Shown here piece by piece: positions 47,355-54,946 of a DNA stretch of 64,000 bases. The notes under the pieces are model-generated. The model saw nothing but the letters and a program-made list of their open reading frames with translations, was not told the origin of the DNA and did not search any database. This stretch comes from Ruania albidiflava DSM 18029. GTDB lineage: Bacteria > Actinomycetota > Actinomycetes > Actinomycetales > Beutenbergiaceae. The stretch spans positions 1 to 64,000 of the forward strand of contig NZ_ATWL01000010.1 in the NCBI RefSeq assembly GCF_000421225.1. The letters run 5' to 3'. The position numbers and the translations under genes were made by a program. Each line of letters opens with the position of its first letter. The stretch's first letter is position 1.

Positions 47355-47925
47355 GGTCGACCTCCATGTGCTGGCGCAGCTGGCACAGCCCGTCCCGGAT
47401 CCGGGTCTTCGCCGTGCCCAGCGGGATCCCTTCGCGCTCACCGACCTCGGCCGCCGTGCAGCCGCCGAGCACCGCGAGCACCACCGCCCGGGCCTGTGCC
47501 GGCGAGAGCCGGTGCAGGTGGCGGATCGCGCGCTCGGTCTCCACCCGGTGCAGGGCGGTCTGCTCCGGGTCGGGGCCGGTGCGCGCCGTCTCCTCGAGCA
47601 GCTGGTCCAGGATGGCGTCCTCGGTGGGGGTCTGCCGCCGCGCGCGGACCGCGTCGATGGCGGCGTTCCGAGTGATGGTGAGCAACCAGGTCAGCACCGA
47701 CGCCCTGCGGATATCGTAGCTGGTCGCCGCGCCCCAGGCCCGCAGGAACGCCTCCTGGCTGACATCCTCGGCGAGCGCGGCGTCGCGGGTGATGCTCACC
47801 GCCATCCCGTACACCGCGCGCTCGAACCGGCGCACGAACGCGGCCGCGACGTCCGGGTCGTCCGTGGCCAGGCCGGCGAGCAGAGCCGCATCGTGCGCCC
47901 GGTCCGCGCGGGAGAGGACTGCCAT
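47347..47925 (-). CDS. ECF RNA polymerase sigma factor (SigK-like)
   Basis: This 192-residue extracytoplasmic-function sigma factor has region 2 (ERAVYGMAVSITRDAALAED, VSQEAFLRAW) and region 4 (LSPAQARAVVLAVLGGCTAA, EREGIPLGTAKTRIRDG) separated by a short linker, with no extra domain. It is encoded directly before its anti-sigma gene. The ECF-type promoter 47933..47963 is placed so that the transcript would start at or beside ATG 47925, and the same motif precedes two neighbouring genes. It therefore probably drives its own operon, the divergent lipoprotein and the cupredoxin. Confidence 0.9.
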   Translation of the reverse strand: MAVLSRADRAHDAALLAGLATDDPDVAAAFVRRFERAVYGMAVSITRDAALAEDVSQEAFLRAWGAATSYDIRRASVLTWLLTITRNAAIDAVRARRQTPTEDAILDQLLEETARTGPDPEQTALHRVETERAIRHLHRLSPAQARAVVLAVLGGCTAAEVGEREGIPLGTAKTRIRDGLCQLRQHMEVDHD

Positions 47926-47932
47926 ACCCCAC

Positions 47933-47963
47933 AGTACGTCCCGCGGCGGGTGCTGGGATTGCC
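47933..47963 (-). promoter_or_regulatory. ECF-type promoter of the sigma/anti-sigma operon
   Basis: On the minus strand GGCAATCCC (47963..47955), a 16-nt spacer and CGTACT (47938..47933). The -10 block ends 7 nt before the ATG of the sigma gene. It mirrors the divergent promoter at 48006..48036, with an identical nine-base -35 block. Confidence 0.7.
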
Positions 47964-48005
47964 CGGGCGGCAGACCCGCTCCAGACCGGTCGGCGGGGAC
48001 CGGCA

Positions 48006-48036
48006 GGCAATCCCTGCACCGGGCTGCGGGCGTACC
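48006..48036 (+). promoter_or_regulatory. ECF-type promoter of the divergent lipoprotein gene
   Basis: GGCAATCCC (48006..48014), a 16-nt spacer and CGTACC (48031..48036). The start point would be near 48043, leaving a leader of about 48 nt that contains the GGAGAGGAG ribosome site. The motif and spacing equal those of the sigma-gene promoter on the other strand. Confidence 0.7.
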
Positions 48037-48090
48037 ACAGATGTCCGGGTGTCGGCCGCCGGCTGGCCGGGACCGGAGAGGAGACTTCCG

Positions 48091-48561
48091 ATGCGACGCC
48101 TGCTGCCAGCCCTGCTGCTGGCTGTAGCCGTAGCCCTGAGCGGCTGCGGCGGGAACGAGGAGGAGCCCGCGACCGAACCCACCGGGGAGGCGCCCACGCT
48201 GACCGTGGCGAGCTCCGCCGTCGGCGACATCGTGACCGACGCAGCGGGTATGACGCTGTACCTGTTCACCCAGGACTCCCCTGAGATGAGCAGCTGCACC
48301 GGCGACTGCCTGGAGGCGTGGCCGCCGCTGACCGGCGAGCCGAGCGCCGGGGACGGCATCGACGTCTCGCTGCTCGGCACGATCGAGCGCGACGACGGCT
48401 CCACCCAGGCCACCTACGCCGGCTGGCCGCTGTACTACTTCGCCCAGGACTCCGCCCCCGGTGACCTGACCGGGCAGGGTGTGAACGACGTCTGGTACGT
48501 CCTCACCCCCGACGGCGAGCAGGTCACCGATGCGGTACCGGTCGGCACCTCGGGCTACTGA
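48091..48561 (+). CDS. lipoprotein with tandem COG4315-type repeats
   Basis: The 156-residue exported lipoprotein (lipobox LSGC, Cys near 20) is followed by a Glu/Pro/Thr linker and two related modules of the COG4315 type. The first is AAGMTLYLFTQDSPEMSSCT with GDCLEAWPPL. The second is AGWPLYYFAQDSAPGDLTGQ with VNDVWYVLTPDG. The family is widespread next to redox and ECF sigma genes, but its function is not established; ligand or heme binding has been supposed. The gene is divergent from the ECF sigma gene, and both have the same promoter motif, so it is the best candidate for a main target. Confidence 0.85.
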   Translation: MRRLLPALLLAVAVALSGCGGNEEEPATEPTGEAPTLTVASSAVGDIVTDAAGMTLYLFTQDSPEMSSCTGDCLEAWPPLTGEPSAGDGIDVSLLGTIERDDGSTQATYAGWPLYYFAQDSAPGDLTGQGVNDVWYVLTPDGEQVTDAVPVGTSGY

Positions 48562-48577
48562 GGCGCCCGCCCACCGG

Positions 48578-49534
48578 TCACAGCCGGTCCGGCAGCCCGA
48601 ACTCGGCGAACCTGGACCCGCTGCCGAAGAAGGTGACCAGGTGCGCCACCTGACCCTCGCGCAGCTCCAGGGCGAGGAGCGCGAACGGGCGCAGCACGCC
48701 GCTCTCGTCCGGGCGGTACTGGCCGAAGCCCGCTGTGCCGTTGATCGCCGTCGGGACGAGTCGGTCCCCGGCGCAGGCGTCGCTGGCGGTCATCACGGTG
48801 GCGATCCGCTCCGCACCGGAGATCCACCAGAGGAACGGTGGCATCGAGGAGGCGGCGTCGATGCGCAGCAGCCGCACCAGCGCGTGCACGTCGTGCCCCT
48901 CGAACGCGGCGACGTACGCCTCGAGCAGCTCGCGCTGGTGTGGGTCGCCCTCGTCGCGCACGTCAGCGGGTGCCAGCGGCCGGTTGGCGAGCGTGGCCCG
49001 GGCGCGCTGCAGCGCGGAACTGACTGCAGCTTCTGAGGACTGCACGATCTCGGCGGTCTCGCGGGCGGAGAAGGCGAGCACCTCGCGCAGCAGCAGCACG
49101 GCCCGCTGCCGCGGTGGGAGCGTCTGCAGGACCGCCAGGAACGCTAGCCGGACAGTCTCCCGGGCAGCCACCTGCTCGGAGGGATCGGTGACCGCGAGCA
49201 CCCGAGCGTCGGGCATCGGTTCGACGAACGCCTCCGGCGGCAGCGGCGCGCCGAGGTCACCGCCCTGGGCTGCCGGGCCCAGGTCGATGGCCAGCGCCCG
49301 GCGTCGGGCGCCCCGGAGCAGGTCCAGGCACACGTTCGTGGCGATCCGGTGCAACCAGGTGCTCAGTGCGGCGCGGTCGGGGTCGAAGCGGTCCGCATAC
49401 CGCAGCGCCCGCAGGAACGTCTCCTGTACCGCATCCTCGCACTCCGCAGAACCGAGCATTCGGTAGCAGTAGCCGGTGAGCCGGGTCCGGTGCTCCTCCA
49501 GTACCGCCATGGTGACTTGCGCGGTGGCGGTCAT
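48578..49534 (-). CDS. ECF sigma factor with C-terminal SnoaL-like domain (SigG/SigJ-like)
   Basis: The 318-residue sigma factor has region 2 (LTGYCYRMLGSAECEDAVQE, FLRALRYADRFDPDRAALST) and region 4 (LPPRQRAVLLLREVLAFSAR, AAVSSALQRARATL). A C-terminal SnoaL/NTF2-like domain (about 205-318, ELLEAYVAAFEGHDVHALVR, LVTFFGSGSRFAEFGLP) replaces a separate anti-sigma factor in this group. No membrane anti-sigma gene adjoins it. ATG 49534 overlaps the stop of an eight-codon leader ORF that carries the only good ribosome site, so its translation is probably coupled to that leader. Confidence 0.88.
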   Translation of the reverse strand: MTATAQVTMAVLEEHRTRLTGYCYRMLGSAECEDAVQETFLRALRYADRFDPDRAALSTWLHRIATNVCLDLLRGARRRALAIDLGPAAQGGDLGAPLPPEAFVEPMPDARVLAVTDPSEQVAARETVRLAFLAVLQTLPPRQRAVLLLREVLAFSARETAEIVQSSEAAVSSALQRARATLANRPLAPADVRDEGDPHQRELLEAYVAAFEGHDVHALVRLLRIDAASSMPPFLWWISGAERIATVMTASDACAGDRLVPTAINGTAGFGQYRPDESGVLRPFALLALELREGQVAHLVTFFGSGSRFAEFGLPDRL

Positions 49535-49557
49535 CGGCCTGCCGCAGTGCCGGTCAT
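49531..49557 (-). CDS. eight-codon leader ORF coupled to the sigma gene
   Basis: The peptide MTGTAAGR is read from ATG 49557, with AGGAGG exactly 6 nt upstream. Its TGA stop overlaps the ATG of the downstream sigma gene (ATGA). The sigma ATG has no ribosome site of its own. The leader sequence is not obviously regulatory, but the arrangement would make sigma synthesis depend on terminating ribosomes. Confidence 0.5.
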   Translation of the reverse strand: MTGTAAGR

Positions 49558-49696
49558 GCCCACCCTCCTGGTCGGGACGCTGACACCAGAGTAGAACACG
49601 AGTGCGGGCACGAAAATGTCTGGCCGGCGGGTGACTGCGGCCCGATAGGCTCAGCCGAGTCCGGGCGGAAGGACCGCGGGGCGGAAAGGAGATGCG

Positions 49697-50407
49697 GTGT
49701 TCTCCGCCGTGGTCACCGACTACTGGGCGCAGGCCCTGCACGGACGTGTGCTGCTCGAGGAGGGCCGGTTCCGGCTGACGGTCAACCCCGACCTCGCTCC
49801 CGAGCGTCAGGTCGGCGTGCTGTCCACTGACGACTTCACCAAGATCTGCCTGCACCCGGACGTGGCGCAGGCCGCTGGGCTGAGCGAGCCGGCCAGCGGG
49901 ACGAGCGCCGAGGACGTCCTGGACCGCCTACGTGCAGCGAAAGTCGAGCTCAACGGTGCCGACTACCTGCACTACCTGCCGGTCGCGGCCGCCGAGGCGG
50001 TGCGGGCCGAAGCCGACGACGCGGGAGTCCGTGAGCTCACCGGCGCCGATGAAGCCCTGTTCACCACGTTCACCTCCGCCTGCTCGGCCGACGACCTGGA
50101 CGAGGCATTCGTCGAGCTGGACCACTGGCTGGTGTTCGGTGTGGTGGTCGAGGGCGTGCTGGTGGCCGCGGCGAGTGCGTATGTCTGGGACGGCTCCCGG
50201 CTGGCGGACGTCGGGGTGATCACCCACCCGGAGCGCCGCGGCCGCGGGCACGCCCGGGCAGTGGTGCGCGCGATCTCCCGCCGGCTGCTGCAGCTGGACT
50301 ACCAGCCGCAGTACCGCTGCTACCACACCAATGCCGCCTCTGCGGCGGTGGCGCTGTCGGCGGGGATGGCACAGTTCGGGTCCTGGGACATGCCGCCGGA
50401 GGACTGA
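49697..50407 (+). CDS. GNAT family N-acetyltransferase
   Basis: This 236-residue protein has an N-terminal extension (about 1-105) similar to a degenerate acetyltransferase half and a C-terminal GCN5-related domain. The acetyl-CoA binding motif A is visible as VGVITHPERRGRGHARAVVR. Motif B follows with RCYHTNAASAAVALSAGM, ending in FGSWDM. The GTG start has an AGGAG site 6-7 nt upstream. The substrate is unknown; the YALF-type tail resembles acetyltransferases of small molecules. It is followed by a PIG-L deacetylase gene on the same strand. Confidence 0.83.
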   Translation: MFSAVVTDYWAQALHGRVLLEEGRFRLTVNPDLAPERQVGVLSTDDFTKICLHPDVAQAAGLSEPASGTSAEDVLDRLRAAKVELNGADYLHYLPVAAAEAVRAEADDAGVRELTGADEALFTTFTSACSADDLDEAFVELDHWLVFGVVVEGVLVAAASAYVWDGSRLADVGVITHPERRGRGHARAVVRAISRRLLQLDYQPQYRCYHTNAASAAVALSAGMAQFGSWDMPPED

Positions 50408-50435
50408 GGCCAGCACCGGGGGCTAGGGTCGGGAC

Positions 50436-51170
50436 ATGGCTACTGCGCAGGCACCGACACTGGAGCTGTTCACCGAGGAGGTCGACCGCGTGCTGTGCGT
50501 GGTCGCCCACCCCGACGACATGGAGTACGGCGGGTCCGCGGCGGTGGCGGAGTGGACCTCTCGCGGGGTGCAGGTCGGCTACCTGCTGCTCACCGCCGGA
50601 GAGGCCGGCATCCGGAACCAGGACCCGGCCGAGGTCGCACGGCTGCGGGCCGACGAGCAACGGCGGGCCTGCGAGCTGGTCGGGGTGAGCGACCTGACCA
50701 TCCTCGACCTGCCGGACGGGCTGCTGCAGGCCGACGTGGCCACCCGGGAGCAGATCGCCCGGCAGATCCGGCAGTTCCGGCCGGATGCGGTCATGTGCAC
50801 CACCTGGGAGATGGAACCGGGCTGGGGCCTGAACCATGCCGACCACCGCGCTGCCGGGATCGCCGTGGTGGACGCGATCCGGGACGCAGACAACCCGTGG
50901 CTGTTCCGGTCCCAGCTCACCGAGGAACACCTGGATGCCTGGGGCACCCGGTGGTTGCTGGTCAACGGTGCTGCGCCCACGCACGCGATCGAGCTCAGCG
51001 AGCAGTCGGTGGAGCGGGGCATCGCTTCGCTCGCGGCGCACGAGGTCTACCTCGCCGCGCTACCGGAGCACCCGGCACCGCGGGAGCTGATCACCGGGAT
51101 CACCGACGGTGGCGGTGCGGCTGCCGGCGTTCCGCACGCGCTCCCGGTGCGGGTGTTCCCGATGTCATGA
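50436..51170 (+). CDS. PIG-L/LmbE family zinc deacetylase
   Basis: This 244-residue single-domain deacetylase is of the kind that removes acetyl from N-acetylglucosaminyl compounds. Metal-binding motifs are VVAHPDDMEYGG near residue 20 and NHADHRAAGIAVVDAIRDAD near 131, with TAGEAGIRNQDPAEVARLRA in between. It has no membrane part, in contrast to the MshB-like fusion at 23.6-25.1 kb. TAGGGT (50424..50429) is exactly 6 nt before the ATG, so it is likely leaderless. The acetyltransferase upstream may act in the same pathway, but this is only positional. Confidence 0.87.
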   Translation: MATAQAPTLELFTEEVDRVLCVVAHPDDMEYGGSAAVAEWTSRGVQVGYLLLTAGEAGIRNQDPAEVARLRADEQRRACELVGVSDLTILDLPDGLLQADVATREQIARQIRQFRPDAVMCTTWEMEPGWGLNHADHRAAGIAVVDAIRDADNPWLFRSQLTEEHLDAWGTRWLLVNGAAPTHAIELSEQSVERGIASLAAHEVYLAALPEHPAPRELITGITDGGGAAAGVPHALPVRVFPMS

Positions 51171-51424
51171 GTCGACGGCGGAGGCTCCCGGGTGCTGGTC
51201 CCGCACCAGGGCAGCCGGCACCCGGTCCGCCCAGGACGCGGGCAACCAGCGGTCGAGCTGCGCTGTGGTCAGCACAGCCCAGCCGTGGCTGCAGCCAGCC
51301 GTCCTTTGCTGATGCTGGCGAAGCCGCTGCCCTGCACGGCGAAGGCCGGCATGCCGAAGTGCGAGCCTTCAGCCACCTCGGGCAGGGCCAGAGCCCGCTC
51401 CCGCAGCTCGCTCTTGCTGACCAT
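51165..51424 (-). pseudogene. degraded MmcQ/YjbR-like gene
   Basis: From ATG 51424 the frame encodes MVSKSELRERALALPEVAEG and then HFGMPAFAVQGSGFASISKG, typical of the N-terminus of small MmcQ/YjbR proteins. It then ends at 51269 after only 51 codons. Another frame continues with coding-like GWAVLTTAQLDRWLPASWAD and stops at 51165, overlapping the convergent PIG-L stop. Normal members are about 115 residues, so a frameshift and an internal loss are likely. Its start overlaps the stop of the mycothiol isomerase gene, suggesting a former operon pair. Confidence 0.5.
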
Positions 51425-52032
51425 CAGATGCCCTCCCGCTCTCGGGCCTCGGCCAGGGTATGCCGCCCGGTGACCACGAGCAGGATCTCGTGGGCCGGCA
51501 GTGGCACGTTGGCACCGGTACCGATGGCTGCGTCGGCATCGGTGGCGACCAGCCGGCACCCGCTGAGGTCCACGCCGAAGTAGGCGAGGCTGCGCGGGCT
51601 GGTCAGCCCGAGCACCCGTGCGACCCGTGCAGCGGGGACCCGTTCCAGCCCGAGCGGCTCGGTGATGTCCAGACCGTGGATCACGTCGTGGCTCAGCCCG
51701 CCGACAGCGCCCCCGGCGGAGCGTGGCCACGGGGTACGAAGGTTCTGCTGCACGATCTGCAGCAACCGCTCGTCGTCCATCCGGGCGGTGTCCGCCCGGG
51801 CGGCGCGAGCGGCGTACCGGTCATAGCTCAGACCGGCCCGCAGGATGCCAGCGAGCATCCGCAGCGGCGCAGTGTGGAACGGCGCGGTCATGTGCGCCAC
51901 CACCTCCCGCACCCGCCAGCCGCTGCACAGCGTCTGCTGCGCCCACTGCTGGGGGCACAGCGTGGCGAGCAGGGCGGCCAGCCTGGCCCGCTCGGCGTAG
52001 GTCTCCTCGGTGATGCTGGTGGTGTCGGTCAT
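51424..52032 (-). CDS. maleylpyruvate isomerase-family mycothiol-dependent enzyme
   Basis: This 202-residue DinB-fold protein belongs to the actinobacterial mycothiol-dependent maleylpyruvate isomerase family (TIGR03083-like). The core segments are ERARLAALLATLCPQQWAQQ, TLCSGWRVREVVAHMTAPFH (His near residue 50) and GGLSHDVIHGLDITEPLG (metal His pair). ATG 52032 has GAGGAGGAACAG upstream and begins the conserved region. It probably transfers or isomerises with mycothiol as cofactor, but the substrate is unknown. The gene is followed by the degraded MmcQ-like gene. Confidence 0.85.
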   Translation of the reverse strand: MTDTTSITEETYAERARLAALLATLCPQQWAQQTLCSGWRVREVVAHMTAPFHTAPLRMLAGILRAGLSYDRYAARAARADTARMDDERLLQIVQQNLRTPWPRSAGGAVGGLSHDVIHGLDITEPLGLERVPAARVARVLGLTSPRSLAYFGVDLSGCRLVATDADAAIGTGANVPLPAHEILLVVTGRHTLAEAREREGI

Positions 52033-52088
52033 CTGTTCCTCCTCACCAGTAGTACGTCCGGGTGCACCAGAACTCATCGGTCCAGTGT

Positions 52089-52149
52089 TCGCGAACGCTC
52101 TGGTTCGCGCTGTGAATCGGTTCAGCGGCCGCGAACCAGAGCGTTCGCG
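52089..52149. repeat. dispersed hairpin repeat, family B, copy 2
   Basis: This element matches 21009..21069 at 58 of 61 positions, in the same orientation, including the loop. Its arms, TCGCGAACGCTCTGGTTCGC and complement, are perfectly paired here. Unlike copy 1, it lies between divergent genes (mycothiol isomerase and M23-like), so it cannot serve as a terminator for either. Confidence 0.85.
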
Positions 52150-52190
52150 TAGGGGGGATGGGTGGGTAGCATCATCGGGCAGGAGGTGGG

Positions 52191-52874
52191 ATGGGCGCAG
52201 AGGTGGTGCTGCAGCTACCGTTCCGGGGCCGCTGGCTGACCCAGATGAGCCCGGCGCGGCGCGTGCCCAGCCACGGCACCCACCTGATGGGCTCGACCTA
52301 CGCGATCGACTTCGTCGGCGTGGACCAGGCGCACCGGCTGGCCACGACCACCGACTGGCGTACCTGGCTGGGCACCGAACCGCCGGAGCGGTTCGTCGCC
52401 TTCGGCCGGCAGGTGCTGGCGCCGTGCGCCGGTGCGGTGGTGGCCGTGCACGATGGTGAGGACGACCACGAGGCCCGGCGTTCCCCGATCACGCTGCTCG
52501 GCTACGCCCTCACCCAGGCCTCCCGGGTGCGCGCGGGCATCCCGGCCATCGCCGGGAACCACGTGGTGATCGCCGACGAGGTCAGCGGCGCGTTCATCAC
52601 CCTGGTGCACCTGCGCCGCGGCTCGCTGCAGGTACGTCCCGGACAGCAGGTGGTGCCCGGCCAGGTGCTGGCCGAGTGCGGCAACTCGGGCAACTCCACC
52701 TCCCCCTGCGTGCACGTGCAGGCCACGGACCGGACCGACTTCGGCTCCGCCGTCGGGCTCCCTCTGGTCTTCCGGGACTTCCGGGTGTGGCAGACGACCA
52801 CGACGAGCACTGTGCGCACCCGCGGTCTCCCGGCAGAGCGCAGCGTGGTCGAACCGTTGTCCGGTCCGGGCTGA
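52191..52874 (+). CDS. M23 (LytM-like) peptidase-domain protein, possibly inactive
   Basis: This 227-residue protein carries a LytM/M23 domain: SHGTHLMGSTYAIDF supplies the His and Asp positions, and VLAECGNSGNSTSPCVHVQ is the end of the domain. In active members the last motif is HxH; here the first His is replaced by Cys (CVH), so the zinc site is probably incomplete. No signal peptide or membrane helix is present, unusual for a wall hydrolase. ATG 52191 lies 11 nt after GGAGG. It may bind rather than cut, or work in the cytoplasm. Confidence 0.78.
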   Translation: MGAEVVLQLPFRGRWLTQMSPARRVPSHGTHLMGSTYAIDFVGVDQAHRLATTTDWRTWLGTEPPERFVAFGRQVLAPCAGAVVAVHDGEDDHEARRSPITLLGYALTQASRVRAGIPAIAGNHVVIADEVSGAFITLVHLRRGSLQVRPGQQVVPGQVLAECGNSGNSTSPCVHVQATDRTDFGSAVGLPLVFRDFRVWQTTTTSTVRTRGLPAERSVVEPLSGPG

Positions 52875-52882
52875 GGGTCGGG

Positions 52883-53341
52883 CTAGGGGGTGTCCTCCGG
52901 GCGCACCACGTGCTGGTAGGCGTCGATGAACTCTGCCAGCAGGTCGGTCAGCTCGGCGGTGCGCGCCGGCCCCATCCGCTCCAGCGCGTCCCCGTAGCTG
53001 GCCAGGATCCGGTCGACATCGCTGCGGTAGGCGGCCACGCCCTCGTCGGTGGCCCGCACCTGCCGGGCCGGATGTCCCTCGGCGATCTGCACCAGCTGGG
53101 TGCGTGCGGCGCCGTTCACCTGCCGGTTCACCGTGGACTGCTCCAGCGCGAGGTCCTCGGAGATCTCCCGGAACGTGCGGGCTCGCCCGTCGGACAGCAG
53201 CCACAGCAACCGCATGTCGGCAGCGTTCAGCTCCGCTCGACGCAGGACCACACGGCGCAACGTGTCCAGCCGTTGCAGCAGGGCCGCTAACGACGCACCC
53301 TCACCACCGGGTTCGGCGCGGCTGGCCGGGTCCTGTGACAT
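52883..53341 (-). CDS. MarR family transcriptional regulator
   Basis: This 152-residue winged-helix regulator (ELNAADMRLLWLLSDGRART, FREISEDLALEQSTVNRQVN as the recognition part) should bind as a dimer. ATG 53341 has GGAGGAGCG upstream and begins the family's N-terminus; the longer frame to 53389 is less likely. It is divergent from an MFS drug-type transporter, and two tandem palindromes occupy the spacer. It therefore probably represses both genes until a toxic compound binds it. Confidence 0.88.
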   Translation of the reverse strand: MSQDPASRAEPGGEGASLAALLQRLDTLRRVVLRRAELNAADMRLLWLLSDGRARTFREISEDLALEQSTVNRQVNGAARTQLVQIAEGHPARQVRATDEGVAAYRSDVDRILASYGDALERMGPARTAELTDLLAEFIDAYQHVVRPEDTP

Positions 53342-53375
53342 CGCTCCTCCTGATTGACCTGCTGCCTCTCCTCCA

Positions 53376-53406
53376 TGTACCTTACACACCAGATATGTAA
53401 GTTACA
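53376..53406. promoter_or_regulatory. tandem MarR-type operators
   Basis: TGTACCTTACA (53376..53386) and TGTAAGTTACA (53396..53406) share the form TGTA-N3-TACA. Their centres are 20 bp, two helical turns, apart. The second is the centre of a longer perfect palindrome TATGTAAGTTACATA (53394..53408). They lie between the marR-like gene and the MFS gene. Confidence 0.7.
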
Positions 53407-53425
53407 TACACGATTCTGGAGTCCG

Positions 53426-54898
53426 ATGCCCTCGTTCGCATCCACACGTGTGCCACTGCCCCCTGCCCTGGTCATCGCCGTGCTCTGCTTCGGCAGCCTG
53501 TCCGGGGCGTTGATGCAGTCGCTGGTGATCCCGATCCAGTCCGAGCTGCCCGAGTTGCTCGGCACGAACGCCTCGAACACCTCCTGGGTGGTCACCGTGA
53601 CGCTGCTCGCCGGCGGGATCGCGATGCCGGTCTCCGGTCGGCTGGCGGATATGTACGGCAAGAAGCGGGTGATCCTCGTCTCCGCAGCGATCCTGCTGGT
53701 CGGGTCGGTGGTCACCGCCGCCGCCAGCACGCTCGGACCGGTGCTGCTCGGCCGGGCACTGCAGGGGGTGGCGATGGGGTACATCCCGGTGGCGATCTCT
53801 CTGGTGCGCGAGGTGGCCCCGCCGCACCTGCGAGCCGGGGCAGTGGCGGCGGTCAGCGCCACTCTCGGGGTCGGCGGTGCGCTCGGGCTGCCGCTGGCGG
53901 CATGGATCGCCCAGTACCGCTCCTGGCACGACCTGTTCTGGGTCTCCGCAGGTCTGGCGGCCGTGGTGATCGTGGTCTCCTGGCTGGTGGTGCCGGAGCA
54001 GGACGAGCGCTCCCCCGGTCGGCTGGACGTGGTCGGCATGCTCGGGCTGGCGCTGGGGCTGGCCGCCCTGCTGATCGGCATCTCCAAGGGCTCGGCCTGG
54101 GGCTGGGGCTCGCTGACCACCTGGGGCTGCATCGCCGGCGGTCTCCTGGTGCTGCTCGTCTGGGGTGGTTACGAGCTCCGGCAGAGCGCCCCGCTGGTGG
54201 ACCTGCGCACGATGGCCCGCCCGGCGGTGCTGTTCACGAACCTGGCGGCCGTCCTCATCGGTTTCGGCATGATGGCCCAGTCGATCGTGGTACCGCAGCT
54301 GTTGGAGGCACCGGCGGCGACCGGGTACGGCCTGGGGCAATCCATCCTCATGGTCGGTGTGTGGATGGCGCCGGCCGGGCTGATGATGCTGGTGATGGCA
54401 CCGGTCTCCAGCCGGATGATCACCCGGCTCGGTCCCCGGCTGACGATGGCAGCCGGTGCCGTGGTGCTCGCCGCCGGATACGGGGCGGCGCTCGGGTTGA
54501 TGGCTGCACCGTGGCAGCTGATGGTGGCCACGATCGTCGCCTGCTCCGGAGTGGGTATCGGCTACGCGGCGATGCCGACCCTGGTGATGGACAACGTGCC
54601 CCGCAGCGAGTCCGGTTCCAGCGTCGGCGTGAACAGCCTGATGCGCTCGCTGGGCACCACCACTGCCGGTGCGGTGATGGCCGCGCTGCTGACCAGCCAG
54701 ACCCAGGTGCTCGCTCCCGGGACGCCACCGATCCCCACCGCCACCGCCTTCCAGCTCTGTTTCGCGGTCGGCGCGCTGGCCGCGCTGGTCGGGGCGGGGA
54801 TCACCCTGCTGGTCCCGCGGGACCGGCCGCAGCGCAGCATCCCGCCGGTCCGCACCGAGCAGGGAGACCGGACGGCGGAGGATTCGTTGGCGGGCTGA
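53426..54898 (+). CDS. DHA2-type MFS efflux transporter
   Basis: This 490-residue major facilitator of the EmrB/QacA (14-helix) group has motif A-like GRLADMYGKKRVILVS, motif C in the fifth helix (GVGGALGLPLAAWI), and a pair of extra helices in the middle. It is expected to export hydrophobic drugs or toxins with protons. ATG 53426 has a weak GGAG site 5 nt upstream, directly after the tandem operators. A downstream 50-nt spacer leads to a VOC protein gene that could also be part of a resistance unit. Confidence 0.88.
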   Translation: MPSFASTRVPLPPALVIAVLCFGSLSGALMQSLVIPIQSELPELLGTNASNTSWVVTVTLLAGGIAMPVSGRLADMYGKKRVILVSAAILLVGSVVTAAASTLGPVLLGRALQGVAMGYIPVAISLVREVAPPHLRAGAVAAVSATLGVGGALGLPLAAWIAQYRSWHDLFWVSAGLAAVVIVVSWLVVPEQDERSPGRLDVVGMLGLALGLAALLIGISKGSAWGWGSLTTWGCIAGGLLVLLVWGGYELRQSAPLVDLRTMARPAVLFTNLAAVLIGFGMMAQSIVVPQLLEAPAATGYGLGQSILMVGVWMAPAGLMMLVMAPVSSRMITRLGPRLTMAAGAVVLAAGYGAALGLMAAPWQLMVATIVACSGVGIGYAAMPTLVMDNVPRSESGSSVGVNSLMRSLGTTTAGAVMAALLTSQTQVLAPGTPPIPTATAFQLCFAVGALAALVGAGITLLVPRDRPQRSIPPVRTEQGDRTAEDSLAG

Positions 54899-54946
54899 CC
54901 GGGCGCCGCCTCGACCTGCGCCAGGCGCGGATGGGATGCTGGACCG

